Assembly (NCBI GenBank): GCA_028455995.1
Contig: JABELC010000001.1
Span: 2,096,501-2,160,500, forward strand
Length of the DNA stretch: 64,000 nt
Reading direction: 5' to 3'
DNA from: Scleromitrula shiraiana
Lineage: Eukaryota > Ascomycota > Leotiomycetes > Helotiales > Sclerotiniaceae
The notes below the pieces were generated by a model, which had not been told where the DNA came from, did no database searches, and saw only the letters and a program-made list of their open reading frames with translations. A program made the position numbers and the translations under genes. Shown here piece after piece: positions 25,496 through 35,625 of the stretch; position 1 is the first letter of the stretch, and each line of letters opens with the position of its first letter.

Positions 25496-28151
25496 ATGAA
25501 GACTCAAACTATTTCTGCCCTCGTGGCATTGACCGGCTTCCAGCTAGCTGCTGCTACCGTAAGTGTTCATTCACCATCTACGTAGTCATTCTACTATGTA
25601 TGTATACTAACAGTGTCATTAGAGCTGGATCCATGCCTCCGCATTCTCTTGCCCTTCAAACACGGACAATTCATGCAACCCCTCTCAACAATCTGGTTGG
25701 GATTTCGGTGACCTCGCATCTGGATCATTTAGCAGTTACAACACTTTCTCCTTCAGCGGCTTCGAGTGCTCAAACTCATTTGGCAGGCGCGACAACCCTA
25801 AGTTCCCACGTACTTCAGGAAAATGCATCTCTGGTACTGCCCACTCTGATTCTAGCTCATGCCCTGGTTTCTCCTGCAGTGGTTCTGGTTCTAGTTTAAA
25901 ATCAGGTGGAAGATTTGGATCCAGCGATGATATTTCGGCTTTCTCGATCTCCACTCTTCATGTGACAACCGAGTTTGATTGTGATTTGGAATTCCATTAC
26001 GGTATGAGCGACGGATCTACTTGCAAGCAAACTTCATCTTGCTCAAGCAAAGGATCCACCATCTCCAACTCTCAATGTGGTGGAGCAAAGAACGTCACCG
26101 TGGTCTACTCTTCCGCTAGCCAGACTCATACCGCAGCCAGCGGAAAGGCTTCTTGCAGTGTCGGTATCAGTAGCGTTGCTTTCGACTGCAGCTCGGCATC
26201 AACCACTGTCCACCCATCAACCACTGTCCACCCATCAACGATTGCAACTCCCGTAGCACAGACTACTCCTGCCTCATCAAAGTACACTTCTACCGCTGAG
26301 AAGCCATCGTCTACCTCTTACGCTACTTCATACCCCCTTGTTGGAACTGGCTCCACCCCCAAGTCCTCAGTCATTGGCACTGAAGTCAAGCCCAGCTCTG
26401 CTGCAACTTCGTTCATTGGCACTGGTACTGGTTCATCTGCTACCGTTCATGTCCCAACCTCTGCTGTAGAATTGACCACATCCACCATCTATGCTACTTC
26501 AGTCTCAACCATCATTTCTTGCGCTGCAACTGTAACAGATTGCCCAGCTAGATCTACTGCTGTTACCACTGTCGTGTAAGTTTAGTATCTGACCTCAAGA
26601 AATTCAATCTGACTTTTTAATAGTGTCGCAATCTCCACCACCATTTGCCCAGTTACCGCTACTGAGACAGGATCTTCCCCAAGTGCTGCCTCGTCAGTCG
26701 TTGGTGTCCCAGCTGGATCATCTGCTGCTACCGTTCCAGCCGTCTCATCTGCTACCACCGTCCCAGCCGTCTCATCTGCTACCACCGTTCCAGCCGCCTC
26801 ATCTGCTACCACCATCCCAGCCGTCTCATCTGCTACCACCGTCCCAGCCGCCTCATCTGCTGCTACTGTTCCAGTTGTCTCATCCCCTGGCTCAAGCGCA
26901 ACTGAAAAAACCTCATCTGTTATTGGAACTGTAGTTGCTCCATCAACCGCTGTTACCACAGTTGTTGTTCTTACATCCACAACTGTCTGCCCAGTTACCT
27001 TGACTCACGTCACAAGCGGCTCTACAAGCTTGGAAACCACTTCCACCATCTCTACCGTCTTGAGCTCTTCCACCGTCGTCGTTTCTTCTGCTACCGTCCC
27101 AGCCGCCTCATCTGCTGCTACCGTTCCAGCCGGATCATCTGCTGCTACTGTTCCAGTCGTCTCATCCACTGGCTCAAGCGCAGTTGAACAAACCTCATCC
27201 GTTATTGGAACTGTAGTTGCTCCATCAACCGCTGTTACCACAGTTGTTGTTCTTACATCCACAACTGTCTGCCCAGTTACCTTGACTCACGTCACAAGCG
27301 GCTCTACCAGCTTGGAAACCACTTCCACCATCTCTACCGTCTTGAGCTCTTCCACCGTTGTCGTTTCTTCTGCTGCTGGCCCCACTGGCGTTGCTCCAAG
27401 TGTCACCGCTCCTTCGAACTCTGCCGGTGTTGTTACCGCCACTACTCCATCAGCTACTGCTCCTTGCCCTGATGTCTTGCCACAATGTTTAAACACTTGG
27501 ATGTACTTGGTTGGATGTGAGACCAACACCGATGCCGATTGCTACTGCCCTGATTCTAGCTTCATCTCAAGTGTTTTCGGATGTGTTTCTGCTTACGGTG
27601 TCTCCGCTGCTGATATTGATGCTGCTCAAAAATACCTCCAAGGTATTTGCGCTGCTCACGTTTCTGGTAACCCAGCTATCGTTACAGCTGCCTCAAGCGT
27701 CTATGTTGCTCCATCTGCCAGTGCCACCGCATCTGCTCTTGGTGTTGAGTCCACTCCAGTAACCACAGTTACGATCTCTCTCACCACTGTTGTTCCATGC
27801 ACTGAGTCTACCGGATCTTTGAGTGGATCCGTCATCCCATCCTCTTCAACCACAACCACCATCTCCACTGCCATCACTGTTCCACAAGTTGTTTTCTCAA
27901 CTGCTCGAGCTGAGGGAACTGGCTCCCCAAGTGTTGCTCTTGTCCCAGGTACTACCGCCGCTTCTCAAGCTGCTGGTGTTACTGGCGCGGCCACTCAAAC
28001 CTATGCATCTGGTGTTGCAGGAGCTACCAACGTTCCCCCTGCAGCTACCACCACCGGACTTGTACCACTCACCGCCAACGGTGCTGACAAGACCAGATCC
28101 GGATTTGCTGGTCTCCTTGCCGCAGCTCTCGTTGCCGTCTTTGCTCTCTAA
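25496..28151 (+). CDS. MAD1-like GPI-anchored adhesin with CFEM domain
   Basis: Exons 25496-25558, 25623-26575 and 26624-28151 give 847 aa. The short introns (64 and 48 bp) have GTAAGT donors. Residues 1-20 are a signal peptide (MKTQTISALVALTGFQLAAA). The next 180 residues form a Cys-rich N-terminal domain, with SFSGFECSNSFGRR and a GKCISG motif, resembling the head of the entomopathogen adhesin MAD1. A long Ser/Thr/Val/Ala stalk follows, with six 9-residue SSATTVPAV repeats and a 94-residue duplication. A CFEM-like domain starts at about CPDVLPQC and runs to YLQGIC. The C-terminus (TANGADKTRSGFAGLLAAALV) looks like a GPI signal with a hydrophobic tail. Known MAD1 proteins sit in the cell wall and mediate adhesion to host surfaces. 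The role here is inferred from that architecture. The CFEM domain lacks Cys at two canonical positions. Confidence 0.88.
26718..26879 (+). repeat. Six in-frame 27-bp repeats in the adhesin stalk
   Basis: Six consecutive 9-codon units (consensus SSATTVPAV, with A/V and T/A/I changes) make a Thr/Pro-rich stalk. The period is a multiple of three, so copy-number change would keep the frame. Confidence 0.93.
26853..27375 (+). repeat. Two-copy 282-bp (94-codon) duplication in the adhesin stalk
   Basis: Copy one starts at 26853 and copy two at 27135, an exact offset of 282 bp. The shared part runs from SSAATVPVVSS through SSVIGTVVAPSTAV, VLTSTTVCPVTLTHV and TSTISTVLSSSTVVVSSA. Only a few synonymous and conservative differences are present, which implies a recent duplication or gene conversion. 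Confidence 0.9.
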
Positions 28152-29736
28152 GCAAGCAATTGAGAAGCAAGAAAAGCCAAAGGATTTTTCATAGCATGGG
28201 GTGGCACAGCACACACAGTCTCGGGAGGCGTTCAATTCGATACCAACTTTTTATTTTTTCTTATCCTGTCATTGAATCTTTTGGTTTGCGGGGAATGGGG
28301 GGATAAACCATCAGATTCATTTTAGTCCATCTTTATGGGCGTTACGGTCAGTCGGCCATGTGTTACATGATATTTGGGAAAATGGTATATGATCGTCTAT
28401 GATCATGGGTATTAATGGGCGGAGGTGGACGAGATATTAAAAGCGTCATGAGGACTGTAATCTATAGATCTATAATTATCTAAAATACATGAGTCACAAA
28501 AATTGTTCGATCTCTGTTTTATGTGATGTTTTCTTTTGTGACAAGTACTTCCTGATTAAGAAGAAGGTTCGAACTTCTTAGTAAGATAGTAGTAATTAGT
28601 GAAGTGTATTGTATTGGTGTTCGGTACACTGAAGATTATGTCATCAATATTGATCTTAACGGCGCCATAGGAAGAAAGGTGTATTAATTGATTGATTCAT
28701 GATATTGTAATTCAACAATTAGATTATCCTATTGTCTTGACTTGATATTCAACAATTGGAGCACTATTTGGCAATCTTCAAGTCAACTAATTAGCATAAA
28801 CAAGTCCGAACCTGATGCTGAACAAATTACCTAGGTAGTACATCCACCACTTCTTAATATGAAGTAGCTCTCAGATGAATTGCATTTCCATATAACTCTG
28901 ATAAAACATTACACATATCATAGGAATTAAAAGATCTAGTGGTAACAACTCTGCATGCCTTTCAATTGTGCTATAATACGTGCCAGTAAGTATTGACTGA
29001 ATGAAAGAAGATCCCACAAGAACACATTTAGACAGGCCTTCTGTCAATATTATGAATACCCTCCGGACATGGCCTGGCCAAAACGTTAAACTTGTTATCA
29101 CCCCATTTGATGTTCCACTATGCCGTTCCTTTCGTATAGACAGCTATGTACGTAGTGAAATAAACCTTGCTACTTTTCTCATTTATAATAACTTTTTTAT
29201 TTGGAGAGAGAGGAGCAACTAGAGGTCTCCCTATCCATTAATTGACGTCAAAGGTTTACAACAAATATGATTCGGTATGTAGTATTTGGAAAAAATCTCT
29301 CCTTTTACAAATTAATGATCGAGTACTTATTTACTTTCTCAATAAATGTCTAGAGAGTTAGCCACTAGAAAGCTGATTGGTACAGTATTAAATGTTCTAC
29401 CCCTCCCACAGCTTCGTTTGCACTATGCCAAGGCGTTAGTAGACGTCCCCCCCTCTCCCGCCCCCCTCCACTAGAGGTTCCAGGGACTTTAGTGCCTTGA
29501 CCGAATTGACTCAGCTATCTCTCATCTACAACTTCACCTTGTTTTCGTGGACTATTTATTATATTTACAACATCAATAATGACAGATTAACCAAAAGTTG
29601 GGAACTCGTATCTTTTACTGTATTTTAGGATACGAAGCGCACCCCATCTACAGATGAAGAGCCAAGAATGGCTTGAATTTCTCATTCGATATTGCTTGCA
29701 TGGTATAGACGTTCCCTCTTACTAGACTCGTTCTAT

Positions 29737-29925
29737 GCCTTTTCTCTTTGATATAAAAAAAAGAGATTTTATTGCGAATCTATTTAATTCTCGTTTTTGC
29801 CGTGAAACAAGGTTTATTACGTTAATGTTTTAAACATACTAGTATCTTATGCCAGTGAGTATTAGTAGAGAACTTGAAGAAGCGGTATGTTAGGAGACCT
29901 GACCCGATATTCCGGATGGTTCATC
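29737..29925 (+). repeat. Diverged dispersed repeat, copy A
   Basis: It contains AATTCTCGTTTTTGC, then GGTTTATTACGTTAATG, and ends near CTGACCCGATATTCCGGAT. The same order of motifs recurs, diverged, at 30437-30556 (front part) and 30670-30905 (middle and end), so these are related copies of one element of unknown class. Confidence 0.7.
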
Positions 29926-30436
29926 AATATCGTGAATCGGCCGACCCATTGATCAATAGGCCTTCAAATGTGAACCGGCTTTTCCATTGGTCGATCGGCT
30001 GTTGTTGAATAGGTTTATTTATTCGATTCATAAATTAGGCAATTTTAAAGATATACTTTTATGATAAAATGTACCGGTGATTAGAATTGAAGTTATCTAG
30101 TAGTAGTAGAATTGAGATTAAAGATTAATTAAAAAATTGAATGAAATATATATTATTATAAAAGTATTATTATTAATGATCAATATGCTAATCTAATAAT
30201 TTAATAATATTAATGACTTGAAATAGAAAATACAGAATCCAGTTGGGGTAATTGTAGTTGCCAGTGTATTGTTGAAGTTGTTGATCTAAAGCTAGATGAC
30301 GGAAAGGGCTATAAGAGCCTCCATTTTGCTGACTAACGAGTCAGACCTGTAACATTAACGTAAACAATTTTGAATCGATTATTTTCAAGTTGTTTGGATT
30401 TGGTTTCAGACAAGTTGACAAATCTTATATCTTAGT

Positions 30437-30556
30437 GTCTCTTCTCTTTGGTAGTACAAAAAGAAAGGTTTTTTACAAGTTTACTCAATTCTCGTTTTTG
30501 TCGTTTTTGCCCTCAGGCTACTAGTACTAAGACAGGGTTTATTACGTTAATGTCTT
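30437..30556 (+). repeat. Diverged dispersed repeat, copy B (front part)
   Basis: It shares CTTCTCTTTG, AATTCTCGTTTTTG and GGTTTATTACGTTAATG in the same order as the copy at 29737, with an insertion between the second and third motifs. Confidence 0.65.
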
Positions 30557-30669
30557 CAACTTGAAGTTGAAAAAAATTTAATATATTTTTAATATGATAG
30601 TTTATTAACTAGAATTTAATTGAGGTTTTTTTAATAATGATAATAATGATAATAATAATACTAATAATA

Positions 30670-30905
30670 TTTAATTCTCGTTTTTGTCCTGAGGCAGGGT
30701 CTTTTACGTTAATGTTTTGGAAGAATCTTATTATATTTTTGAAGTAGTTTATTAGTAGCTACTAGTAGAATTCAGTACTACTAGTAGTAAATACTAGTTT
30801 ATTGTTTTTCTTAGTATCACGTGAGAACTGAATCATAAAGACTCGGAAGAGGCGGCGTGTTGGCGGCGTGTTGGGGGAGCTGACCCGATATCCATATCTG
30901 GAATC
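30670..30905 (+). repeat. Diverged dispersed repeat, copy C
   Basis: It starts TTAATTCTCGTTTTTG and continues TTTTACGTTAATGTTTT. It ends GAGCTGACCCGATATCC, paralleling the end of the copy at 29737. The middle is expanded by TACTAGTA-type sequence. Confidence 0.65.
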
Positions 30906-31064
30906 GATTAAACTTTATTATACAACCGTTCACTTTTATGCCAAGCTAATAAGCTGATATTGATGCATACTACTGGATGTTTGCGAGCACTTGTTTGTTC
31001 TTCCCACGCCGCGCTTGGTCTTTCTCCTTCTTTCACGTGAAACGGTATGTCAAACATCAATCAA

Positions 31065-31436
31065 TAGCCTGAGAGTGCTTCAGCAAAAAAATTAACATAC
31101 GGAATGGTGGATCAGATCAAATTAATAAATTCAATATAATAGTTATGATCCACTGCCAGTGTATTATAATTACGGAATCATGATTCTTTACAAAGTTCCA
31201 TAAAGAATTACGTAAAATTCAAGTTACTCAGTACAATCAAAATTATAATATAATGAATCAAAATTACTAGTATATTGAATATATTAGTTATACAATTTTT
31301 TATATAACTCATATTATATATACTAGCATTATTTTCGGCTAAATTGTTCTATTGATGCTTTCTAGCCTTATTCAGCCTTGCTTTTATATCCACTATTCCA
31401 TAGTATGCAATTTTTTGCTGAAGCACTCTCAGGCTA
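31065..31436. mobile_element. 372-bp TIR element flanked by TA (MITE-like)
   Basis: TA followed by GCCTGAGAGTGCTTCAGC and six A bases at 31065-31090 is repeated perfectly in inverted orientation at 31411-31436, ending in TA. The 24-bp inverted repeats inside TA dinucleotides are what a Tc1/mariner-type non-autonomous element leaves, with TA as the duplicated target. The 320-bp interior is AT-rich and non-coding, so the element cannot move by itself. The class assignment is an inference from the TA and small size, because no transposase is present. Confidence 0.8.
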
Positions 31437-31639
31437 ATGTTTTGCATGGACTCTCATAGGGCTCCAAAAGCTTAAAGTGTATGTAAAGTTGGAACCAATA
31501 ACTTGGATGATATATACTAAACCCTATTAATTGTCAAAGCTAGCCTGAGGTTGAAATATCAGGTCATTTTGTGTGGACCAACAATTATAAGTTTCTAGTC
31601 TCGAATCCTTCTACTCCGAGTCGGTTGAATTAAAATTGA

Positions 31640-32880
31640 ACCACGCGCTAAATTGCCGAATAACCTTAAAATTGATGATTTCAAGTTTGTATAAAATACT
31701 TTATTTTAAATTATTTATATTTCAAGTTTTATTACTACTAGTAACAAGTTGCTTGAATTAAAATATAATAATTAATTATATACTAGTACTACTAGTAGTA
31801 ATTATATATTTTTTTAATAAACTTGAACTTGAAACTTGAAATAGTATCTTTTTATTACTATTATTATGATAGTAACATCATAAATTTATACTAGTAATAT
31901 TATATTAGTAAAACTTGAATGATATTTTAATTCAAGTTAAACATTTAATATTTTGATTTAAACAAGTTATTCTCAATATATTTACTATTACTACTAGTAT
32001 TATTAATAATAATATTTAATATTAAAAAATAATAAAAATATATTTACTACTAGTAGTAATAAACTTGAATATATTATTATTATTATATGATACTACTAGT
32101 ATAAAAAAAGTTTTGATTTAATATAAATATTATATATATTAAAAATAATATATAAAATACTACTAGTGATATAATATAATAAAACTAATCTGAACTTGAA
32201 AAAAAAGTCCGATTATATAATACTTATAAGATGCTAGTGATTAAATATTATTATAAATTCTTTCAAGCTGATTTTTAAAAATTATTAAAATCATTTCAAA
32301 TTTTAATAATTACTACTAGTAGCATTATATTACGATATTATTTAATATAATCTTGATTTGAATGAGTTTTTGATATTTTTAAAGTTTTTAAAAAACTTGA
32401 ATTTAAAAAACTTTTTTAATTTTGATTTCAAGTTTTTAATAATCATTACTATATTGAATTTTAAAATATCATACTAGTAACTTCAAGTTCAAGTTGAATA
32501 TTTACTACTACTACTACTAGGAGTATTAATGCTATATAAAAACTTTATTTTTATTTAATTATATATATTTTTATTATTATTCAATCATGATATAATAATT
32601 TATTTAAATTATTAAATTAAATTAAAATTTTAATATATTAATATAACTTTTATTTTACTATATTTACTAGTTAACTTGAATATTATAAATTTTAGAATCT
32701 TTATTTACTAGTAGTACTAGTAGTAGTAATCTCTCATCAATAATTAATTCTCTTTATTTCATTCAAGTTGTTTTTTCAAAATTATAATATTTTAATAAAA
32801 TTATTGATTTCTAGTACATATAAATTTATATATAAAATCAATTTTTTTTATAAATAATAAACTTATGTATCAATCATATC
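31640..32880. repeat. Extremely AT-rich block with ACTAGT and TTCAAGTT motifs
   Basis: About 1.2 kb of almost pure A/T in which most remaining G/C bases sit in ACTAGT palindromes (about 14 copies, often extended to TACTACTAGTAGTA) or in ACTTGAA/TTCAAGT (about 18 copies). There are no open frames. It probably derives from mutated repeat DNA. Confidence 0.8.
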
Positions 32881-33437
32881 TTGTTTATATTGATGAAAAA
32901 GCGAAGTCTCTTCACGGATGTTACACAAACTCCGACGATTAACACCCCCACTGGCATATTATTATGGGTTTGAAGAGAGTGTCCCAGGATCATCTCCTGT
33001 GTCTTGCTAGAGCAGAACACGTTCTCCACCACGAGCATATTGCTTTTGCAAGTCCTTTGAGTTGGTTGAATAGATAGGCTGATTTGTTCATAGCTGAGTT
33101 CATGGTAGCATCATGCCTGAAGATTTGTTGCGCCGCTCGTTCGGTTTGTCACTCCTATAATACTTCCCTTGTATTAAAAGCTACCCCGAAGTCTTGGAAC
33201 TTGTTCACAGCAAATGAAACAACACACGATTGGAGTATGAAAACAAGTTCATCCCGCCATTTTCTTTCTCCTCGTGGGAATGTTGGCATCTCAGCCTTAC
33301 TTTTCGCGTGCAAGACTTCTTGTCTTCAATGTCTCTTGTATGTTCAATTCCGTCTCATTGAAGAGTGGTGGTACCATTCTATTGCCATTGCAAGTACGAA
33401 TCGGAAAATCATATATCGTCTCCGTGTCTACGGCACC

Positions 33438-34812
33438 ATGAATGATCCTGCACAATATATAGTGGTATAGATGCAGCGAGTTTATTCGAATAGTGCTGAT
33501 ACACGTAAATACAGAATGAAAAATTGGCCCAAGAATCCCGGGTACATTTGATACTCTTAGGCAGCATCCTTCCAACCACACTTAGTACAATTTTTGTAGC
33601 AGCAAGACTATATACTAGAGGATTCATCACAAGAAACTGGGGGTTAGATGACACTTGCATCTTTATATCATGGGTAGGAATTCAGTCCAATCTGAACAAT
33701 ATGCACCTTTCCATCTCTAACCAAGCCCCATCAGATCTTGACTGTCAGTCTCGCTGCGGTTAACGGCCTCTTCACAAAATATGGCGGCGGCCATCACGTC
33801 GAACTTCAAACCTCGAAGGATATATTCCCATTCCTCGTACTAGCCTTCTCCTCTCGTCTCATCTACCAATCCGTTCTTTGCATTGTACGCATTGGTATTT
33901 GTCTCTTCTACCTACGAATTTTTCAAGATAGAACCAGCAAGATAATGACCTATATAATAATGTGGTTTCAAATCTTTTACTTCATACCACTTTCTTTAAT
34001 AGTGGTTTTTCAATGCGATCCGGTGGCTGGTCAGTGGAATGGCAAGCCTGCGAAATGCATCAATGTGGTACCGGGCATTTACGCTTTTACCGCTTGTAGT
34101 GTTTTGAGTGATGCTCTGTTGATTGCTTTTGTGATACCCAGAGTTTGTATGTCACTCTTTCCTTCTCCTGATTGATTTGAAAACTGATCTTCTTAAAGTA
34201 CCACTTAAGATTTCCTTTCGCCAAAAGGTTTCCCTCTTGACTATTGTGTCACTCGGTGGCTTCGTCATCATAGCTGCTATTCTTCGTCTTGTACGCTCTA
34301 TCGGCATCTTTGGCTACAGGGATTACACTTGTATGGTCCTCCCTTGCCCTTTCCATCTTGAATTCTCCTCGCTTTTTCTTGTGTATCAATACTCACACGA
34401 TATAGGGCGCCTATGGGAAATAACAACCTGGTCATCAATCGAACTATCCACCGCACTCTTCTGCGCCTCAGCACCGTCCATCCGCCCTTTGCTAAGAAGA
34501 ATCATGCCAGGAACAATGACCTGGTTGAGTAAAACGGTAGGCGGTTCTTCGACTTCGAAGGTTCATAAAAAAGGACAAGGACAAACTCAAGGGAGAAGTT
34601 TGAGTAGACTTACGGTTGGTGGTAGTAAGAACGATGGGCATGGAAGAGCAATAGGGAAAAGTAGAGATCAGTGGGAATTATCGGTTTTAGGGAGGGGAAA
34701 TCAATACCGAGAAGAGGAGGAGGATGAAGTGGATTTAGTGGGGAGAGGAGACGATTTGGAGAGATATGGGGCGATGAGTAGGGAAGTGGAGATAATGGAT
34801 TCAAAAAGTTAG
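33438..34812 (+). CDS. SAT4/fungal-rhodopsin-type seven-transmembrane protein
   Basis: Exons 33438-33464, 33515-33673, 33735-34146, 34199-34330 and 34406-34812 give 378 aa. All junctions keep the frame, and the introns are 50-75 bp. The family (Pfam Fung_rhodopsin, overlapping the PTH11-like group) consists of fungal plasma-membrane proteins with seven helices and mostly unknown ligands. Diagnostic segments are NWGLDDTCIFISW at the end of helix 2, NGLFTKYGGGHH after helix 3, CLFYLRIFQ, FQCDPVAGQW with a following Cys (likely disulfide), and the last helix with ALFCASAPSIRPLLRR. There is no extracellular CFEM domain: only nine residues precede the first intron. The cytosolic tail of about 90 residues is Gly/Arg/Lys-rich, then acidic. 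The fourth intron junction (TW before RLW) is the least certain. The gene starts about 550 bp after the AT-rich block and converges on the LPMO-like gene. Confidence 0.85.
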
Positions 34813-35625
34813 TGAAAGATGATGAGGTCTTGTACAAAACCGTAGATTGGGGCGTTTTTGTGAATATGAGGGGGCCCTGAGATGTTCACCGATCAGGATG
34901 AGACAAATCAGTGCGATTATGGTTGTCTATTAATTGTCTAAATATTAATTCAGAAAACGTTCACATTGAGGGTTGCCATCGTATCGCGTTAGTAGCCTGG
35001 GTCTTATGCTGAAATAACAAAAGCTGTAGATAAGGTTGTAGATGGACTAAATATTTAAGTTTCTCTACTCCCACCAACACCAGGTGCAATAATTCACGAA
35101 CTGCCCTTCAGTCGAACATTTAAAACGACATTATCTAATTTCATATCAGACAAGTAAAATAGCATGTTGTCTATATTCGGATTGAGCAATTAGAACATTA
35201 TAATGTCTGAATTAATGTTAAACATTTAGAACCATATATTGTCTGTGTTCAGATTGAACAATTAGGACATTATGCTATCCAGTTCAAATTCGAACAATTG
35301 CAATGTTATAATGTCCAGTTTAGATTTGAATAATTAGATTGTTATATTTCCTGATTGAGTATTGAACAATTAAAACATTTAGATAGGATTACTAAGGAAA
35401 AACAATATGGTTGTTTAGGAGGATTGCAAATACCTCATTGGATAGATCACTTTCACTCATGGAATGAACATTCAGAACAGACGGATATATTTCAAAAAGT
35501 TTCATTGGTCAACAGTTATATACAAGAATACAGATCTTCTCTTCAGATATCTATCAAACCATCATCATCCAACTCTATCCACTCTAAAATCTATCCCCTT
35601 CTAATCCAAAAAAACACAAAGACGC
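34813..35625. other. Convergent intergenic region with a decayed tandem repeat
   Basis: It holds the 3' ends of two convergent genes. No coding frame is supported. Most of the right half is a degenerate tandem repeat (35167-35380). Confidence 0.6.
35167..35380. repeat. Degenerate tandem repeat, about six units of about 37 bp
   Basis: Units share a pattern of GTCT or TCCAG, then T-rich sequence, GATTGA, ACAATTAG and ACATTATAATG. They begin near 35167, 35204, 35240, 35277, 35312 and 35350. Units differ from each other at many positions, so the array is old. Confidence 0.75.

Larger units (their letters stand above)
28152..33437. other. Gene-free, increasingly AT-rich interval with repeat relics
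   Basis: No coding frame is supportable across 5.3 kb. The left part (28.2-29.7 kb) is ordinary intergenic sequence. From about 29.9 kb the sequence becomes AT-rich and holds diverged repeat copies (29737-29925, 30437-30556, 30670-30905), a TIR element (31065-31436) and an almost pure AT block (31640-32880). Ordinary composition returns near 32.9 kb. This is the pattern of repeat-induced point mutation in ascomycetes, inferred from composition. Confidence 0.7.

Noticed and set aside
26582..27529. Antisense frames with repeated AGTVVADET-like peptides
   Set aside because: These are shadows of the adhesin repeats on the opposite strand.
33084..33470. 128-codon frame upstream of the SAT4-type gene
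   Set aside because: Only its last residues (MNDPAQYIV) belong to the gene. The rest lacks the family sequence and precedes the likely start.
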